A DNA stretch of 64,000 bases from PFJX01 sp040751755 (GCA_040751755.1 JBFMHC010000046.1:62001-126000); one strand, 5' to 3'; shown: positions 26,541 through 35,544, counted from the first letter of the stretch. The notes: generated by a model not told the origin, from the sequence alone. A program made the numbers and translations.

Positions 26541-29500
26541 CTACGCAGTGCCCCTCCCAAGCCCGCGGCCACGCCACAGCAGATAGGCCACCGGGATCAC
26601 GAACATCGACAGCAACGGCGCGGTGAGCATGCCGCCCACCATGGGCGCGGCGATGCGCTGCATCACCTCCGACCCCGTGCCGGTGCCGAGCATGATCGGC
26701 AGCAGGCCGGCCATGATCACCGCCACCGTCATCGCCTTCGGCCGCACGCGCATCACCGCGCCCTCGATGATGGCGTCGAGCAGGTCGGCGCGGCTGTTGA
26801 GGCGGCCCTCCGTCTCGCGTTGCGCGACCGCGTGGTCGAGGTAGATCAGCATGACCACGCCGAACTCCGCCGCCACGCCGGCCAGGGCGATGAAGCCCAC
26901 CGCCACCGCCACCGACATGTTGAAGCCCAGCGCGTACAGCAGCCAGTAGCCGCCGATCAGGGCGAACGGCAGGGTGGCCATGATCAGCAGCGGCTGCCAG
27001 AGGTTGCGGAAGGTGAGGTAGAGCAGCAGGAAGATGATCGCCAGGGTGAACGGCACCACCATCTTCAGCCGCGCCTGGGCGCGTTCCAGGTACTCATACT
27101 GGCCCGACCAGGCGATGGAATAGCCCGGCGGCAGGGTGACGTTCTCCGCCACCAGGCGCTGCGATTCGCGCACGTAGCCGCCCAGGTCGCCGCCCTTGAT
27201 GTCGACGAAGATCCAGCCGTTCGGGCGCGCGTCCTCGCTGCGCAGCATGGGCGGGCCGTCGGCGATCTCCAGTCTGGCGATGCTGCCCAGCGGCACGGTG
27301 GCGCCGTCCATGGTGACCAGCGGCAGCCGCGCCAGGCCGTCGAGGCTGTCGCGCAGCTCGCGCGGGAAGCGGACCTGCACCGGGTAGCGCTCCAGGCCTT
27401 CCACCGTCTCGGTGACCTTCTCGCCGCCGATGGCCATGCCGATCAGGTCCTGCACGTCGGCGATGTTGAGGCCGTAGCGCGCCGCCGCCTCGCGGTCGAT
27501 GTGCACGTTGAGGTAACGGCCGGTGGCGACGCGCTCGAAGTAGGCGCTGGCGGTGTTGGGCAGGCGCTTCAACAGGGCCTCCACCTCGGCGCCGAGGCGC
27601 TCGATCTCGCCCAGGTCCGGCCCGGCGATCTTCACCCCCACCGGGCTGCGGATGCCGGTGGCGAGCATGTCGATGCGCGTGCGGATGGGCTGGATCCACA
27701 GGTTGGAGAGGCTGGGGATCTGCACCGCGCGGTCCAGCTCGGCGATGATGCCGTCCAGCGTCATGCCCGACCGCCACTCACTCTGCGGCTTGAGCTGGAT
27801 GGTGGTCTCCAGCATGGTCAGCGGCGCCGGGTCGGTGGCCGTCTCGGCGCGGCCGATCTTGCCGAACACCGTCTTCACCTCGGGCACCGTCTTGATCATG
27901 CGGTCGGAGAGCTGCAGGATCTCCGCCGCCTTGCCTGCCGACAGGCCGGGCAGGGCGGTGGGCATGTAGAGCAGGTCGCCCTCGTCGAGCGGCGGGATGA
28001 ACTCGGTGCCGATGCGGCTCACCGGCCAGGCGGTGAGGCCCAGCCCCACCAGGGCCAGCAGCAGGAGCTTCCTTGGGTGATCGAGCGCGACGCGGATGAG
28101 CGGCTTGTACAGGCCGATGAGCAGGCGGTTGATCGGGTTGCGCGTCTCCGGGGCGATGCGACCGCGGATGAAATAGCCCATCAGCACCGGGATCAGCGTC
28201 ACCGACAGCCCCGCCGCTGCGGCCATGGCGTAGGTCTTGGTGAAGGCCAGCGGCGCGAACAGGCGGCCCTCCTGCGCCTGCAGGGTGAACACCGGCAGGA
28301 AGCTGACGGTGATGATGAGCAGGCTGAAGAACAGGGCGGGGCCGACCTCCGCCGCCGCCGCGCCGGCGAGACGGAAGTACTCGGCGCCGTCAGGTTCCCG
28401 TTCCGGGTTTTGGACGCGCCAGTGCTCCAGGTGCTTGTGCGCGTTCTCGATCATGACGATGGCCGCGTCCACCATGGCGCCGATGGCGATGGCGATGCCG
28501 CCCAGCGACATGATGTTGGCGTTGATGCCCTGGTGGCGCATGACGACGAAGGCGATCAGCACGCCGATGGGCAGCGAGACGATGGCAACGATGGACGAGC
28601 GCAGGTGGAACAGGAAGGCCAGGCACACCAGGGCGACGACGACGAACTCCTCCACCAGCTTGTGCGACAGGGTCTCCACCGAGCGCTGGATCAGCCCCGA
28701 GCGGTCGTAGGTGGGGACGATCTCCACGCCCTTGGGCAGGCTGTATTTCAGCTGCTCCAGCTTGGCCTTCACCGCGGCGATGGTCTCCATGGCGTTGGCG
28801 CTGTGGCGCATGACGATGACGCCGCCGACCACCTCGCCCTGGCCGTCCAGTTCGGCGATGCCGGTGCGCAGCTGCGGGCCGGTCTGCACGCGCGCGATGT
28901 CGCGCACGAAGATCGGCGTGCCGTTGGCGCCCAGGCCGACGGGGATCTTCTCGATATCGCCAATCGACTTCAGGTAGCCGGTGGCGCGCACCATGTACTC
29001 GGCCTCGGCCATCTCCACCACCGAGCCGCCGGTCTCGCGGTTGGCGTTCTGCACCGCGTTCATCACCTTGTCCAGCGTGACGCCATAGGCGCGCAGGCGC
29101 ACCGGGTCGATGAGGATCTGGTACTGCTTCACCATGCCGCCGACGGTGGCCACCTCGGCCACGTTGGGGATGGCCTGCAACTCGAACTTGAGGAACCAGT
29201 CCTGCAGCGAGCGCAGTTGTGCCAGGTCGTGCCTGCCGCCACGGTCGACCAGTGCGTATTCGTAGATCCAGCCCACGCCCGTGGCGTCCGGGCCGAGGGC
29301 CGGCTGCACCCCCTCGGGCAGGCGTTCGGCAGCGGTGTTGAGGTACTCCAGGACCCGCGAGCGCGCCCAATAGAGGTCGGTACCATCCTCGAACAGGACG
29401 TAGATGAACGAGTCGCCGAACATGGAATAGCCGCGCACCGCCTTGGCGCCGGGCACCGACATCATGGTGGTGGCGAGCGGGTAGGTGACCTGGTCCTCGA

Positions 29501-29681
29501 TCACCTTCGGCGCCTGGCCCTCGTAGGGCGTGCGGATGATCACCTGCACGTCCGAGAGATCGGGGATGGCGTCGACCGGCGTCTTCAGCACCGACACCAC
29601 GCCCCAGGCGGTGGCCATGAGGGTGACGAGCAGGACCAGGAAGCGGTTGGCGATGGACCAGTGGATGAGCTTCGCGATCAT
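26541..29681 (-). CDS. cusA: Cus/Czc-type heavy-metal efflux RND pump
   Basis: The 1046-residue inner-membrane RND transporter has twelve membrane helices and two large periplasmic loops. Family marks are the opening AKLIHWSIANRFLVLL, PVDAIPDLSDVQVIIRT, and the TM4 proton-relay region GGIAIAIGAMVDAAIVMIEN. Methionine-bearing segments TMLETTIQLKP and TRIDMLATGIRSPVG match the Cu(I)/Ag(I) path of CusA. It extrudes monovalent copper or silver, driven by protons. Its start overlaps the cusB stop by 4 nt. It is the last gene of the cus operon and ends 10 nt from tRNA-Met. Confidence 0.95.
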   Translation of the reverse strand: MIAKLIHWSIANRFLVLLVTLMATAWGVVSVLKTPVDAIPDLSDVQVIIRTPYEGQAPKVIEDQVTYPLATTMMSVPGAKAVRGYSMFGDSFIYVLFEDGTDLYWARSRVLEYLNTAAERLPEGVQPALGPDATGVGWIYEYALVDRGGRHDLAQLRSLQDWFLKFELQAIPNVAEVATVGGMVKQYQILIDPVRLRAYGVTLDKVMNAVQNANRETGGSVVEMAEAEYMVRATGYLKSIGDIEKIPVGLGANGTPIFVRDIARVQTGPQLRTGIAELDGQGEVVGGVIVMRHSANAMETIAAVKAKLEQLKYSLPKGVEIVPTYDRSGLIQRSVETLSHKLVEEFVVVALVCLAFLFHLRSSIVAIVSLPIGVLIAFVVMRHQGINANIMSLGGIAIAIGAMVDAAIVMIENAHKHLEHWRVQNPEREPDGAEYFRLAGAAAAEVGPALFFSLLIITVSFLPVFTLQAQEGRLFAPLAFTKTYAMAAAAGLSVTLIPVLMGYFIRGRIAPETRNPINRLLIGLYKPLIRVALDHPRKLLLLALVGLGLTAWPVSRIGTEFIPPLDEGDLLYMPTALPGLSAGKAAEILQLSDRMIKTVPEVKTVFGKIGRAETATDPAPLTMLETTIQLKPQSEWRSGMTLDGIIAELDRAVQIPSLSNLWIQPIRTRIDMLATGIRSPVGVKIAGPDLGEIERLGAEVEALLKRLPNTASAYFERVATGRYLNVHIDREAAARYGLNIADVQDLIGMAIGGEKVTETVEGLERYPVQVRFPRELRDSLDGLARLPLVTMDGATVPLGSIARLEIADGPPMLRSEDARPNGWIFVDIKGGDLGGYVRESQRLVAENVTLPPGYSIAWSGQYEYLERAQARLKMVVPFTLAIIFLLLYLTFRNLWQPLLIMATLPFALIGGYWLLYALGFNMSVAVAVGFIALAGVAAEFGVVMLIYLDHAVAQRETEGRLNSRADLLDAIIEGAVMRVRPKAMTVAVIMAGLLPIMLGTGTGSEVMQRIAAPMVGGMLTAPLLSMFVIPVAYLLWRGRGLGRGTA

Positions 29682-31138
29682 GGCTTGGTCCCCGCCGCAC
29701 GGATGCCCACCACTACGTAACCCTCACCCTTTTTCGCCAGCTCGAAGCTGACCTTCTGGCCCTTGCTCAAGCCAACAAGAAGCGAGCGGTCACTCACGTC
29801 GAACGGCATGGTCATGGCCGGCCAGTCGATCGCGGGGATGGGCTCATGGGCCATCTCCAGGGTGCCCTTGGCCGCATCGACGGCGGTGACGGTGCCGCTG
29901 CCCTGCCAGGTCTGCTCCGGGCCCTGCAGACGGTCGAGCGCCCCTTTCAAATTGGCCTCGGACTCGATCAGGAACTGGCCGGAGACGACTACCTGCTCTC
30001 CCGCCTTGAGGCCGGCGAGGATCTGCGTCTTGCCGTCGTTTGCCATGCCGGTCTTCACCGCAACCGGTCGGAACCTGCCGCCGCCCTCGGCGACCAGGAC
30101 GAGGCTGCGTTTGCCGGTGACGATGACCGCCTCGCTGGGCACCAGCACCGCCACCTCGCTCGCCCCGCCATAGAGGGTGACGTTGGCGTACATGCCGGGT
30201 TTGAGCGTCAGTCCGGGGTTGGGCAGGGCGATGCGCGCGCGCAGGGTGCGGCTTTCGCGGTTGAACTCGGGGTAGAGGTAGTCCACCTTGCCCTCGATCA
30301 CCTTGTCCGGCTGGGCGTTCAGCCGCACCTCGGCCGACTTGCCCGGCACGATCCAGGCCGCCTGGTCTTCGGGCACTTCGGCGATCACCCAGACCCGTGA
30401 CAGGTCGGAGAGCGTCATCAGCGGCATGCCGTCGGAGACGCTGGCACCCTCCCTGGCCGGCAGCTCGCTGACAATGCCGCCTACCGGAGCGAAATAGGCC
30501 ACCCGCCGCTGCGCCGGGCCGCCCGCCTCCAGTTTCTTCACCTGCGCCTCGGAGAGGCCGAGCAGCAGCAGCTTCTGCCGCGCCGCTGCCAGCCAGGCGG
30601 GGTCATCCTTGGCCTTGAGGGCGAGACGGAACTCCTCCTGGGCGGTGAAGAGGGTGGGGCTGTACACCTCGGCGAGCAGCTGGCCGCGCCGGACCGGCTC
30701 GTTCAGGGCGCGCACGTGCAGACGCTCGATGTAGCCGGGGGTGCGCGCCTGCACCACCTCGACGCGGTTCTCGTCGGCAGCCACCGAGCCGACCGTGTCG
30801 ATGCGCCGCCAGAGCCTGCCCTCCTCGGCGGCGGCGGTGCGCACGCCGAGGTTCTGCAGGGTGCGCGGGTCGATGCTGACGCTGCCGGCGGGGGCCGCGT
30901 CGTCGGCGTACTTGGGCACCAGTTCCATGTCCATGAAGGGCGACTTGCCGGGCTTGTCGAAGTGCTGGTCCGGCACCATGGGGTCGTACCAGTAGAGCAC
31001 CTTGCGCTCCGCCTGGGCGGCGGCGGGTGCCGGCTTGGCGGCATGCGGCTGGAGCGCCGGGCCGGCCAGCCAGGTGCCGACGGCGCCCAGGCCCAGGCCG
31101 ATAAGCAGGGCGGCGAGGATCTTCAGGTGGGTGTTCAT
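29678..31138 (-). CDS. cusB: Cu/Ag efflux adaptor CusB with a fused CusF-like domain
   Basis: The 486-residue periplasmic adaptor begins with a membrane anchor or signal (LKILAALLIGLGLGAVGTWL) and a heavy-metal-binding segment (YWYDPMVPDQHFDKP, FMDMELVPKYAD). The standard adaptor body follows (GSVSIDPRTLQNLGVRT, barrel-sandwich and hairpin regions). The last 75 or so residues form a CusF-like domain with the ligand set in IDWPAMTMPFDV (Trp and two Met) that binds Cu(I)/Ag(I). In Escherichia coli CusF is a separate protein; here chaperone and adaptor are joined. It overlaps the pump start by 4 nt and lies 9 nt after the channel gene. Confidence 0.95.
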   Translation of the reverse strand: MNTHLKILAALLIGLGLGAVGTWLAGPALQPHAAKPAPAAAQAERKVLYWYDPMVPDQHFDKPGKSPFMDMELVPKYADDAAPAGSVSIDPRTLQNLGVRTAAAEEGRLWRRIDTVGSVAADENRVEVVQARTPGYIERLHVRALNEPVRRGQLLAEVYSPTLFTAQEEFRLALKAKDDPAWLAAARQKLLLLGLSEAQVKKLEAGGPAQRRVAYFAPVGGIVSELPAREGASVSDGMPLMTLSDLSRVWVIAEVPEDQAAWIVPGKSAEVRLNAQPDKVIEGKVDYLYPEFNRESRTLRARIALPNPGLTLKPGMYANVTLYGGASEVAVLVPSEAVIVTGKRSLVLVAEGGGRFRPVAVKTGMANDGKTQILAGLKAGEQVVVSGQFLIESEANLKGALDRLQGPEQTWQGSGTVTAVDAAKGTLEMAHEPIPAIDWPAMTMPFDVSDRSLLVGLSKGQKVSFELAKKGEGYVVVGIRAAGTKP

Positions 31139-31147
31139 GTCTTGCTC

Positions 31148-32473
31148 CTATCGCTCGGCGGCGGGGACCGCCGGGCCATCGTTCAGGAAATAGCGCAGCG
31201 CCACGGCCGCCCGTGCCTGCTCCACCTGCTGCCGCAGCAGCTGCATGCGCGCCTCCAGTTCCGCACGGCGTGCCTCCAGCACCATGGAGAAGGCCCCCTT
31301 GCCGCCGCGGTAGAGCGCCAGCGTGCTGTCGATGCGGCGCTGGGCGAGGGGGATGAGCGTCTCCTCGAAGAGGCGCACGCGTTGCTCGGCGGCCTGCCAG
31401 TCGGCCTGCGCCCCGGCCAGCCCGGCGGCGAGTTCGCGGCGCCGGTCCTCCAGCTCGTTCTCGGCGCCGTCGACCGCGGCGAGGCGGGCGGCCAAGCGGC
31501 GGTCCTGGCGCCTGGCGGTGAACAGCGGCAACTCCACGCCGACCGCCACCGAGATCATGTCGGTGCGCCCACCGCCGCGCAGGCCGTAGCCGACGTCGAC
31601 GCCCCAGTCCGGCTTGTAGGCCTCGCGGGCGAGCGCGGCATCCGCCTGGGCGACGGCGACGCCGGCGCGCAACGTCGCCAGTTCCGGGTGCTCGTCAAGC
31701 GCGCCCGTGGTCGCCGGTTTTTGCGGCAGCGGCCCCTCGGCGCGCAGCTCGCCTGCAGTGGGACGCACCCAGCGGGCCAATTCGGCCTGGGCACGCGACG
31801 CCTCGCGCCGCATGTCGGCCACCTGGTCCTGCACGTAGGCGCGCATCACGCGCACGGCCAGCGTGTCCGCCTGGCTCATCTCGCCGCTGGCCAGGGCGAC
31901 GGCCGACCAGTCGAGCTCGCGCTCGTATTCCTGGCCGATGCGCTCGAGCAGCAGCAGGGCCTGAGAGGGGTAATAGAGGTTCAGCCAGGCCAGCGCGGCG
32001 TCACGGGCGATGCGCCGGCGCGCCATCTCCAACTCGGCCGACATGCGCCCGGCCTCGACGCGCATGCGCTGGCTCGACAGCCTGCGCTTGTTGCCGCCGG
32101 GGATCATCTGGCTGATGCCGATCATCGCCTGGGTCATCTCCTCCTGGGTGAAGGAGAAGGTGTCCACGGGCAGGCTGTTCAGGCCGACGGTCAGTTTGGG
32201 GTCGGGCAGTTCGCCCTCGGCGGTGGCCATTTCGCCGGCCTCGTGGACGCGCGCGGCGAGACGGGCGAGCTGGGGCTGGTTCTCGAGGGCGAGGCGCACG
32301 GCCTGTTCCAGCGTCAGGCCCGTCGCGTTCGCAGTCTGTGGCGCGGCCGAGGCGGGAGGGGGCAGAGGAGAGTTGGCGAGGCCGGCCTGGCTCAGGCAGA
32401 GCTGGCCGACGCAGGCGAACCCGATGAGGGCGAGCCGAGGCGCGATGCCTCGGCGAAACAAGTACCGATTCAT
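31148..32473 (-). CDS. TolC/CusC-like outer membrane factor of the metal efflux system
   Basis: This 441-residue outer membrane efflux family protein has a signal sequence (LIGFACVGQLCLSQAGLA). A typical channel helix (LTLEQAVRLALENQPQLARL) and a second repeat (TSTRNWRR-like region replaced by LDEHPELATLRAGVAVAQAD) follow. It completes a tripartite pump with CusB and CusA. The ATG at 32473 is chosen over an upstream in-frame GTG because GTGGAGTC sits at the right distance. It shows no lipobox cysteine, unlike Escherichia coli CusC. Confidence 0.9.
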   Translation of the reverse strand: MNRYLFRRGIAPRLALIGFACVGQLCLSQAGLANSPLPPPASAAPQTANATGLTLEQAVRLALENQPQLARLAARVHEAGEMATAEGELPDPKLTVGLNSLPVDTFSFTQEEMTQAMIGISQMIPGGNKRRLSSQRMRVEAGRMSAELEMARRRIARDAALAWLNLYYPSQALLLLERIGQEYERELDWSAVALASGEMSQADTLAVRVMRAYVQDQVADMRREASRAQAELARWVRPTAGELRAEGPLPQKPATTGALDEHPELATLRAGVAVAQADAALAREAYKPDWGVDVGYGLRGGGRTDMISVAVGVELPLFTARRQDRRLAARLAAVDGAENELEDRRRELAAGLAGAQADWQAAEQRVRLFEETLIPLAQRRIDSTLALYRGGKGAFSMVLEARRAELEARMQLLRQQVEQARAAVALRYFLNDGPAVPAAER

Positions 32474-32524
32474 GAAAGACTCCACGCAATGAGGCTGCCG
32501 GGCAGCCGGAATGACCCGGGGATG

Positions 32525-32839
32525 TCAGCGGGTCGGGCGTGGAGGCGGGGTGTCGGGGGAGGCGGCCAGGGCCAGGGGGAGCTGCCGCACGGTCTGGGGG
32601 TGGTCCGACGGCGTGGCGGGATGCTGGAGCGGTGGCAGGCCCGCCGGCAGGGCGACCGTCATGGCGCAGTGGCAGTGGCCGGCGGCGACGGTGCCCTTGT
32701 CCTTGGCGTGCTGGTGGCAGGGCGGCAGGTCCTGCTGCTGGTTGGCCATCGCCGCCATGTTCATCGCGTTGGCCACGGGGACGAACCCCACGCCGAGGGC
32801 GAGGAAACAGTGGAGGAGGATGGCCAGGAAGGTGCGCAT
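32525..32839 (-). CDS. Small exported His/Cys/Met-rich protein
   Basis: The ORF encodes 104 residues with a signal peptide (MRTFLAILLHCFLALGVGF). The mature part contains MNMAAM, PPCHQHAKDKG and AAGHCHCAM, clusters of Met, His and Cys suited to copper or silver binding. The tail is proline-rich and low in complexity. It is the first gene of the cus operon, 51 nt before the channel gene. It is probably a periplasmic metal sink or sensor. No named family is recognised. Confidence 0.75.
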   Translation of the reverse strand: MRTFLAILLHCFLALGVGFVPVANAMNMAAMANQQQDLPPCHQHAKDKGTVAAGHCHCAMTVALPAGLPPLQHPATPSDHPQTVRQLPLALAASPDTPPPRPTR

Positions 32840-32849
32840 CGGCGGCGGG

Positions 32850-33482
32850 TCAGATCCGTTTGGTCTTCTTCAGGTGCTGCAATACCAGGGTTGCGACCTG
32901 GACCCGGTTGTGGAAGTTCAGCTTCTGCATGATGTTGGCCAGGTGGTTGCGCACGGTGTTGTCGGAGAGGTTGAGCTTGGCGCCGATGACCTTGTTGCTA
33001 TAGCCCTGGGCGACATATTCGGCAATCTCCAGTTCGCGCGCGGAGAGCTTCGCCAGCGGGTCCTCGCCGGTGCTGCGCGTGAGCTTCTGCACCACCTGGG
33101 GCGGGAAGGCGCCGGCATCCTGCATGACGATGCCGATGGCGTGGGTGATCTGTTCGGTGTCGGAGGACTTGAGCAGGTAGCCGTCGACCCCGGCGTCGAT
33201 GGCTGCGCGGATCTCCTCGTCGTCGTCCTCGACCGTGAGGACGATGACCTTCATGCCGGCCGCCTTCAGTTCCGGCATCACCTGCAGGCCGTCGCCGTCG
33301 GGCAGGCTGCGGTCGAGGATCGCCACGTCCGCCTGACCAGCCTGCGCCAGCCAGTCTCGGGTGCTGGCGAGGCTCTCGCATTCGCCGACCACCGCGAAGC
33401 CTTCCTCGTACTCGATGGAGCGGCGTACGCCGAGACGCAGGAGGGGGTGGTCGTCAACCAGCAGGACGCGGATGGCGGTCAT
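32850..33482 (-). CDS. NarL/LuxR-type response regulator, orphan
   Basis: The 210-residue protein has a receiver domain with acidic pocket DD10-11 and the phospho-acceptor Asp57 (AILDRSLPDGDG). A lysine lies in YLLKSSD, and a C-terminal LuxR-type helix-turn-helix reads KLSARELEIAEYVAQGYSNK and NTVRNHLANIMQKL. It is a DNA-binding output regulator. No histidine kinase is encoded nearby. It lies 10 nt upstream of the small metal-binding protein gene and on the same strand, so it may be co-transcribed with and control the cus operon, although copper systems usually use OmpR-type regulators. Confidence 0.9.
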   Translation of the reverse strand: MTAIRVLLVDDHPLLRLGVRRSIEYEEGFAVVGECESLASTRDWLAQAGQADVAILDRSLPDGDGLQVMPELKAAGMKVIVLTVEDDDEEIRAAIDAGVDGYLLKSSDTEQITHAIGIVMQDAGAFPPQVVQKLTRSTGEDPLAKLSARELEIAEYVAQGYSNKVIGAKLNLSDNTVRNHLANIMQKLNFHNRVQVATLVLQHLKKTKRI

Positions 33483-33543
33483 GGTTAGTGGGTCTCCGGT
33501 GGCATCGTTGCATCTTAGCGGAAGGGCGCGCGCCGTGTGCGCT

Positions 33544-34101
33544 TCAATCGAGCAGGCGGTACTCGATGGCGACGATCTCCAACTCCCGCACTCCGCCCGG
33601 CGCCTGGAAGCGCACGGTGTCGCCCAGGCGCGACCTGAGGAGCGCACGTGCAAGGGGCGATATCCAGGAGATGCGGCCGCGTGCCGGTTCCGCCTCGTCC
33701 ATGCCGACGATGCTGTAGGTGGATTCGCCTCCCGCCTCGTCGAACACGGTGACGGTGGCGCCGAAGTACACGCAGTCGGTGTCCTCCTGCCGCGTCGGGT
33801 CGACGACCTCGCTGTTCTCCAGGCGCTTGGTGAGGAAGCGGATGCGCCGGTCGATCTCGCGCAGGCGCTTCTTGCCGTAGATGTAGTCGCCGTTCTCGGA
33901 GCGGTCGCCGTTGCCGGCCGCCCAGGCGACCACGCCGACGACCTCGGGACGTTCCTTCTTGACCAGGTGCTGCAACTCCCGCTGCATGCGCGCATGGCCA
34001 CCCGGCGTCATGTAGTTCTTGCTACCGGCGGGAAGAGGCGCGGCGAGTTCCTCGTCCTCGTCCTCCTCCGGGGCGTCTTCCCGGACGAAGGCCTTGTTCA
34101 T
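33544..34101 (-). CDS. greB: Transcription elongation factor GreB
   Basis: At 185 residues it carries an acidic N-terminal extension (EDAPEEDEDEELAAPLP). The GreA/GreB coiled coil begins YMTPGGHARMQRELQHLVKK and includes the catalytic acidic tip GDRSENGDYIYGKKRLREID. The C-terminal FKBP-like domain includes VYFGATVTVFDE and SWISPLARALLRSRLGDTV. The longer coil and the DYIYGKK type of motif indicate GreB rather than GreA. It rescues backtracked RNA polymerase. The ATG follows GAGGCGGC. Confidence 0.95.
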   Translation of the reverse strand: MNKAFVREDAPEEDEDEELAAPLPAGSKNYMTPGGHARMQRELQHLVKKERPEVVGVVAWAAGNGDRSENGDYIYGKKRLREIDRRIRFLTKRLENSEVVDPTRQEDTDCVYFGATVTVFDEAGGESTYSIVGMDEAEPARGRISWISPLARALLRSRLGDTVRFQAPGGVRELEIVAIEYRLLD

Positions 34102-34804
34102 GCCGCCTCAGTCGTCTTCCGCGGGGGGGCTTGCCGTCGTGCACCAGGCCCCTGCGGCGCTCCAGAAAGAAGTCGCGCGTGAACTCGTAGTTGTCCAGGG
34201 CGGCGGTGTCGACCGCCTCCTTGGCCTCCAGCAGGTCCGCGCGGCGGCTGACCACGCGCAACACCATGGCCTGGTTGCGCGCCGCGACGTCGTCGTGCAG
34301 GCGCACCATGTCCGTGTATTCGGTGTCTACCGCATAGCCCACTGTGTCGCGGATGTCGCTGGGGCCAATGAAAGGCAGCACCAGGTAAGGGCCGGTGCCG
34401 ATGCCCCAGCGCCCCAGGGTCTGGCCGAAATCCTCGTCGTGCTTGCGCAGTTGCATCTCGGAGGCGACGTCGAGCAGGCCGAACAGGCCGAAGGTGGTGT
34501 TGAAGGTCAGACGCAGGAAATCGCTGGCACCCTGCTCCAGCTTCAATTGCAGGACGTCATTGGCAAGGACGGTGACGTCGTTCAGATTGGAGAAGAAGTT
34601 GCGCACGCCGGTTTTTGCGAAGCCGGGCAGGACAGCGTCGTAGCCTTGCGCCACCGGCTTGATCACGGCCTTGTCCACGGCCTCGTTGAAGCTGTGGATG
34701 CCGCGGTTCATGGGCTCGAGCGGGTCCCTGGGGTCGCCGTTGGCGGCGCAGCCGGCCAATGACGCGGCAAAGGCGGTCGCCAGGATCGCGGGATAGGATT
34801 TCAT
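34022..34804 (-). CDS. mlaA: MlaA (VacJ) lipoprotein, C-terminus probably frameshifted
   Basis: MlaA takes mislocalised phospholipids from the outer leaflet of the outer membrane. The protein has a lipobox (SLAGC, Cys19), then DPLEPMNRGIHSFNEAVDKA, FGLFGLLDVASEM and YLVLPFIGPSDIRDTVGY. The conserved part ends about FFLERRRGLVHDGKPP. After that the frame runs into greB with 30 or so basic residues (GRRLRRHEQGLRP). Removing one C from the seven-C run (34123-34129) gives a natural end KPPAEDD with TGA at 34108-34110, just before greB. The real gene is therefore probably 34108-34804 and the present extension an indel artefact or slippage product. Confidence 0.9.
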   Translation of the reverse strand: MKSYPAILATAFAASLAGCAANGDPRDPLEPMNRGIHSFNEAVDKAVIKPVAQGYDAVLPGFAKTGVRNFFSNLNDVTVLANDVLQLKLEQGASDFLRLTFNTTFGLFGLLDVASEMQLRKHDEDFGQTLGRWGIGTGPYLVLPFIGPSDIRDTVGYAVDTEYTDMVRLHDDVAARNQAMVLRVVSRRADLLEAKEAVDTAALDNYEFTRDFFLERRRGLVHDGKPPRGRRLRRHEQGLRPGRRPGGGRGRGTRRASSRR

Positions 34805-34999
34805 GGTGCGCTGGTGTCGAATGTTTATTGGGTTATCGGCCCTTGCCCCGTTTTCTTGAGCCCGGCCGTTCCGGAACCGACAGTCGGGAATAGTGGGCCG
34901 GGTGGCGGGGCGTCCATACCCTGCTTAGGGCATGGTTGACCCCGGCGCAAGGCGGCGAGGAAAATAAGCATATTGTAATGTTTGAGCAAAGGAATGGAC

Positions 35000-35284
35000 A
35001 TGGATCAGGCCGCCTTGACCAAAGAGCAGCAAATCATGCGGGCCATGCGCAAGACCTTGACCTCCATCGTCCGTGACACCGCTCCGCGCGATGGCAACCC
35101 CAGCCCGCTCGGCAGCGATACGGTGGAAAACATCCGCAACTGCCTTGGACTCATCGCCGCGCGCGAGGCCGAACTGGCCGAGGCCCTGGGGCTGTCCCGC
35201 AACGAGCGTCCTCACTACACGGACGAGCCGGCATCCACCCAGCCCCTGCAGTTCACCCCGACAGCCAGCAACAAGCTGAACTGA
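35000..35284 (+). CDS. Small conserved betaproteobacterial protein
   Basis: This 94-residue soluble protein has a conserved-looking core: ALTKEQQIMRAMRKTLTSIV, PLGSDTVENIRNCLGLIAAR and a trailing RPHYTDEP. Short proteins with this layout are widespread in betaproteobacteria and are sometimes labelled as segregation/condensation proteins without evidence. Function is unknown. The ATG at 35000 is preferred because AAAGGA lies 6 nt upstream; ATG 34994 would leave no room for the ribosome binding site. The 8-nt gap to the next gene suggests an operon of two. Confidence 0.75.
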   Translation: MDQAALTKEQQIMRAMRKTLTSIVRDTAPRDGNPSPLGSDTVENIRNCLGLIAAREAELAEALGLSRNERPHYTDEPASTQPLQFTPTASNKLN

Positions 35285-35292
35285 CCCTGCCC

Positions 35293-35544
35293 ATGGCCGA
35301 GGCCATCGCCAGCCTCCTCAGCGACCCGGAAGGGGGTGTGGTGCGGGCGCGCTATGTCGTCATCTACGCGCCCAAACGCAGCCGCAAACGTTTCCCGGAA
35401 GGGTGTGTGACGGAATACGAAAGCGCCGCCCAGGCCTTGGCCGGCGCCCGGCCGGCTGAGGGTTACCATGCCGCCGTCGCTTCCGGACCGTCGCGTTCCT
35501 CGGAAGGTTTTCGGCTCTATTACCTGGTGCGCTGGCTCGACTGA
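35293..35544 (+). CDS. Small hypothetical protein
   Basis: The ORF encodes 83 residues, soluble, with alternating strands and helices (ARYVVIYAPKRSRKRFP, EYESAAQALAGARPAEGYHA, GFRLYYLVRWLD). Codon use matches neighbouring genes and it follows closely on the previous small gene. No known family is recognised. It precedes the XrtA-type exopolysaccharide operon by about 180 nt, a gap that probably holds that operon's promoter, although I could not identify a convincing sigma-54 or sigma-70 site. Confidence 0.6.
   Translation: MAEAIASLLSDPEGGVVRARYVVIYAPKRSRKRFPEGCVTEYESAAQALAGARPAEGYHAAVASGPSRSSEGFRLYYLVRWLD

Noticed and set aside
26820..29720. 966-codon plus-strand open frame opposite cusA
   Set aside because: Composition is rich in Arg, His and Gln with no domain pattern; it is the mirror of the RND pump gene.
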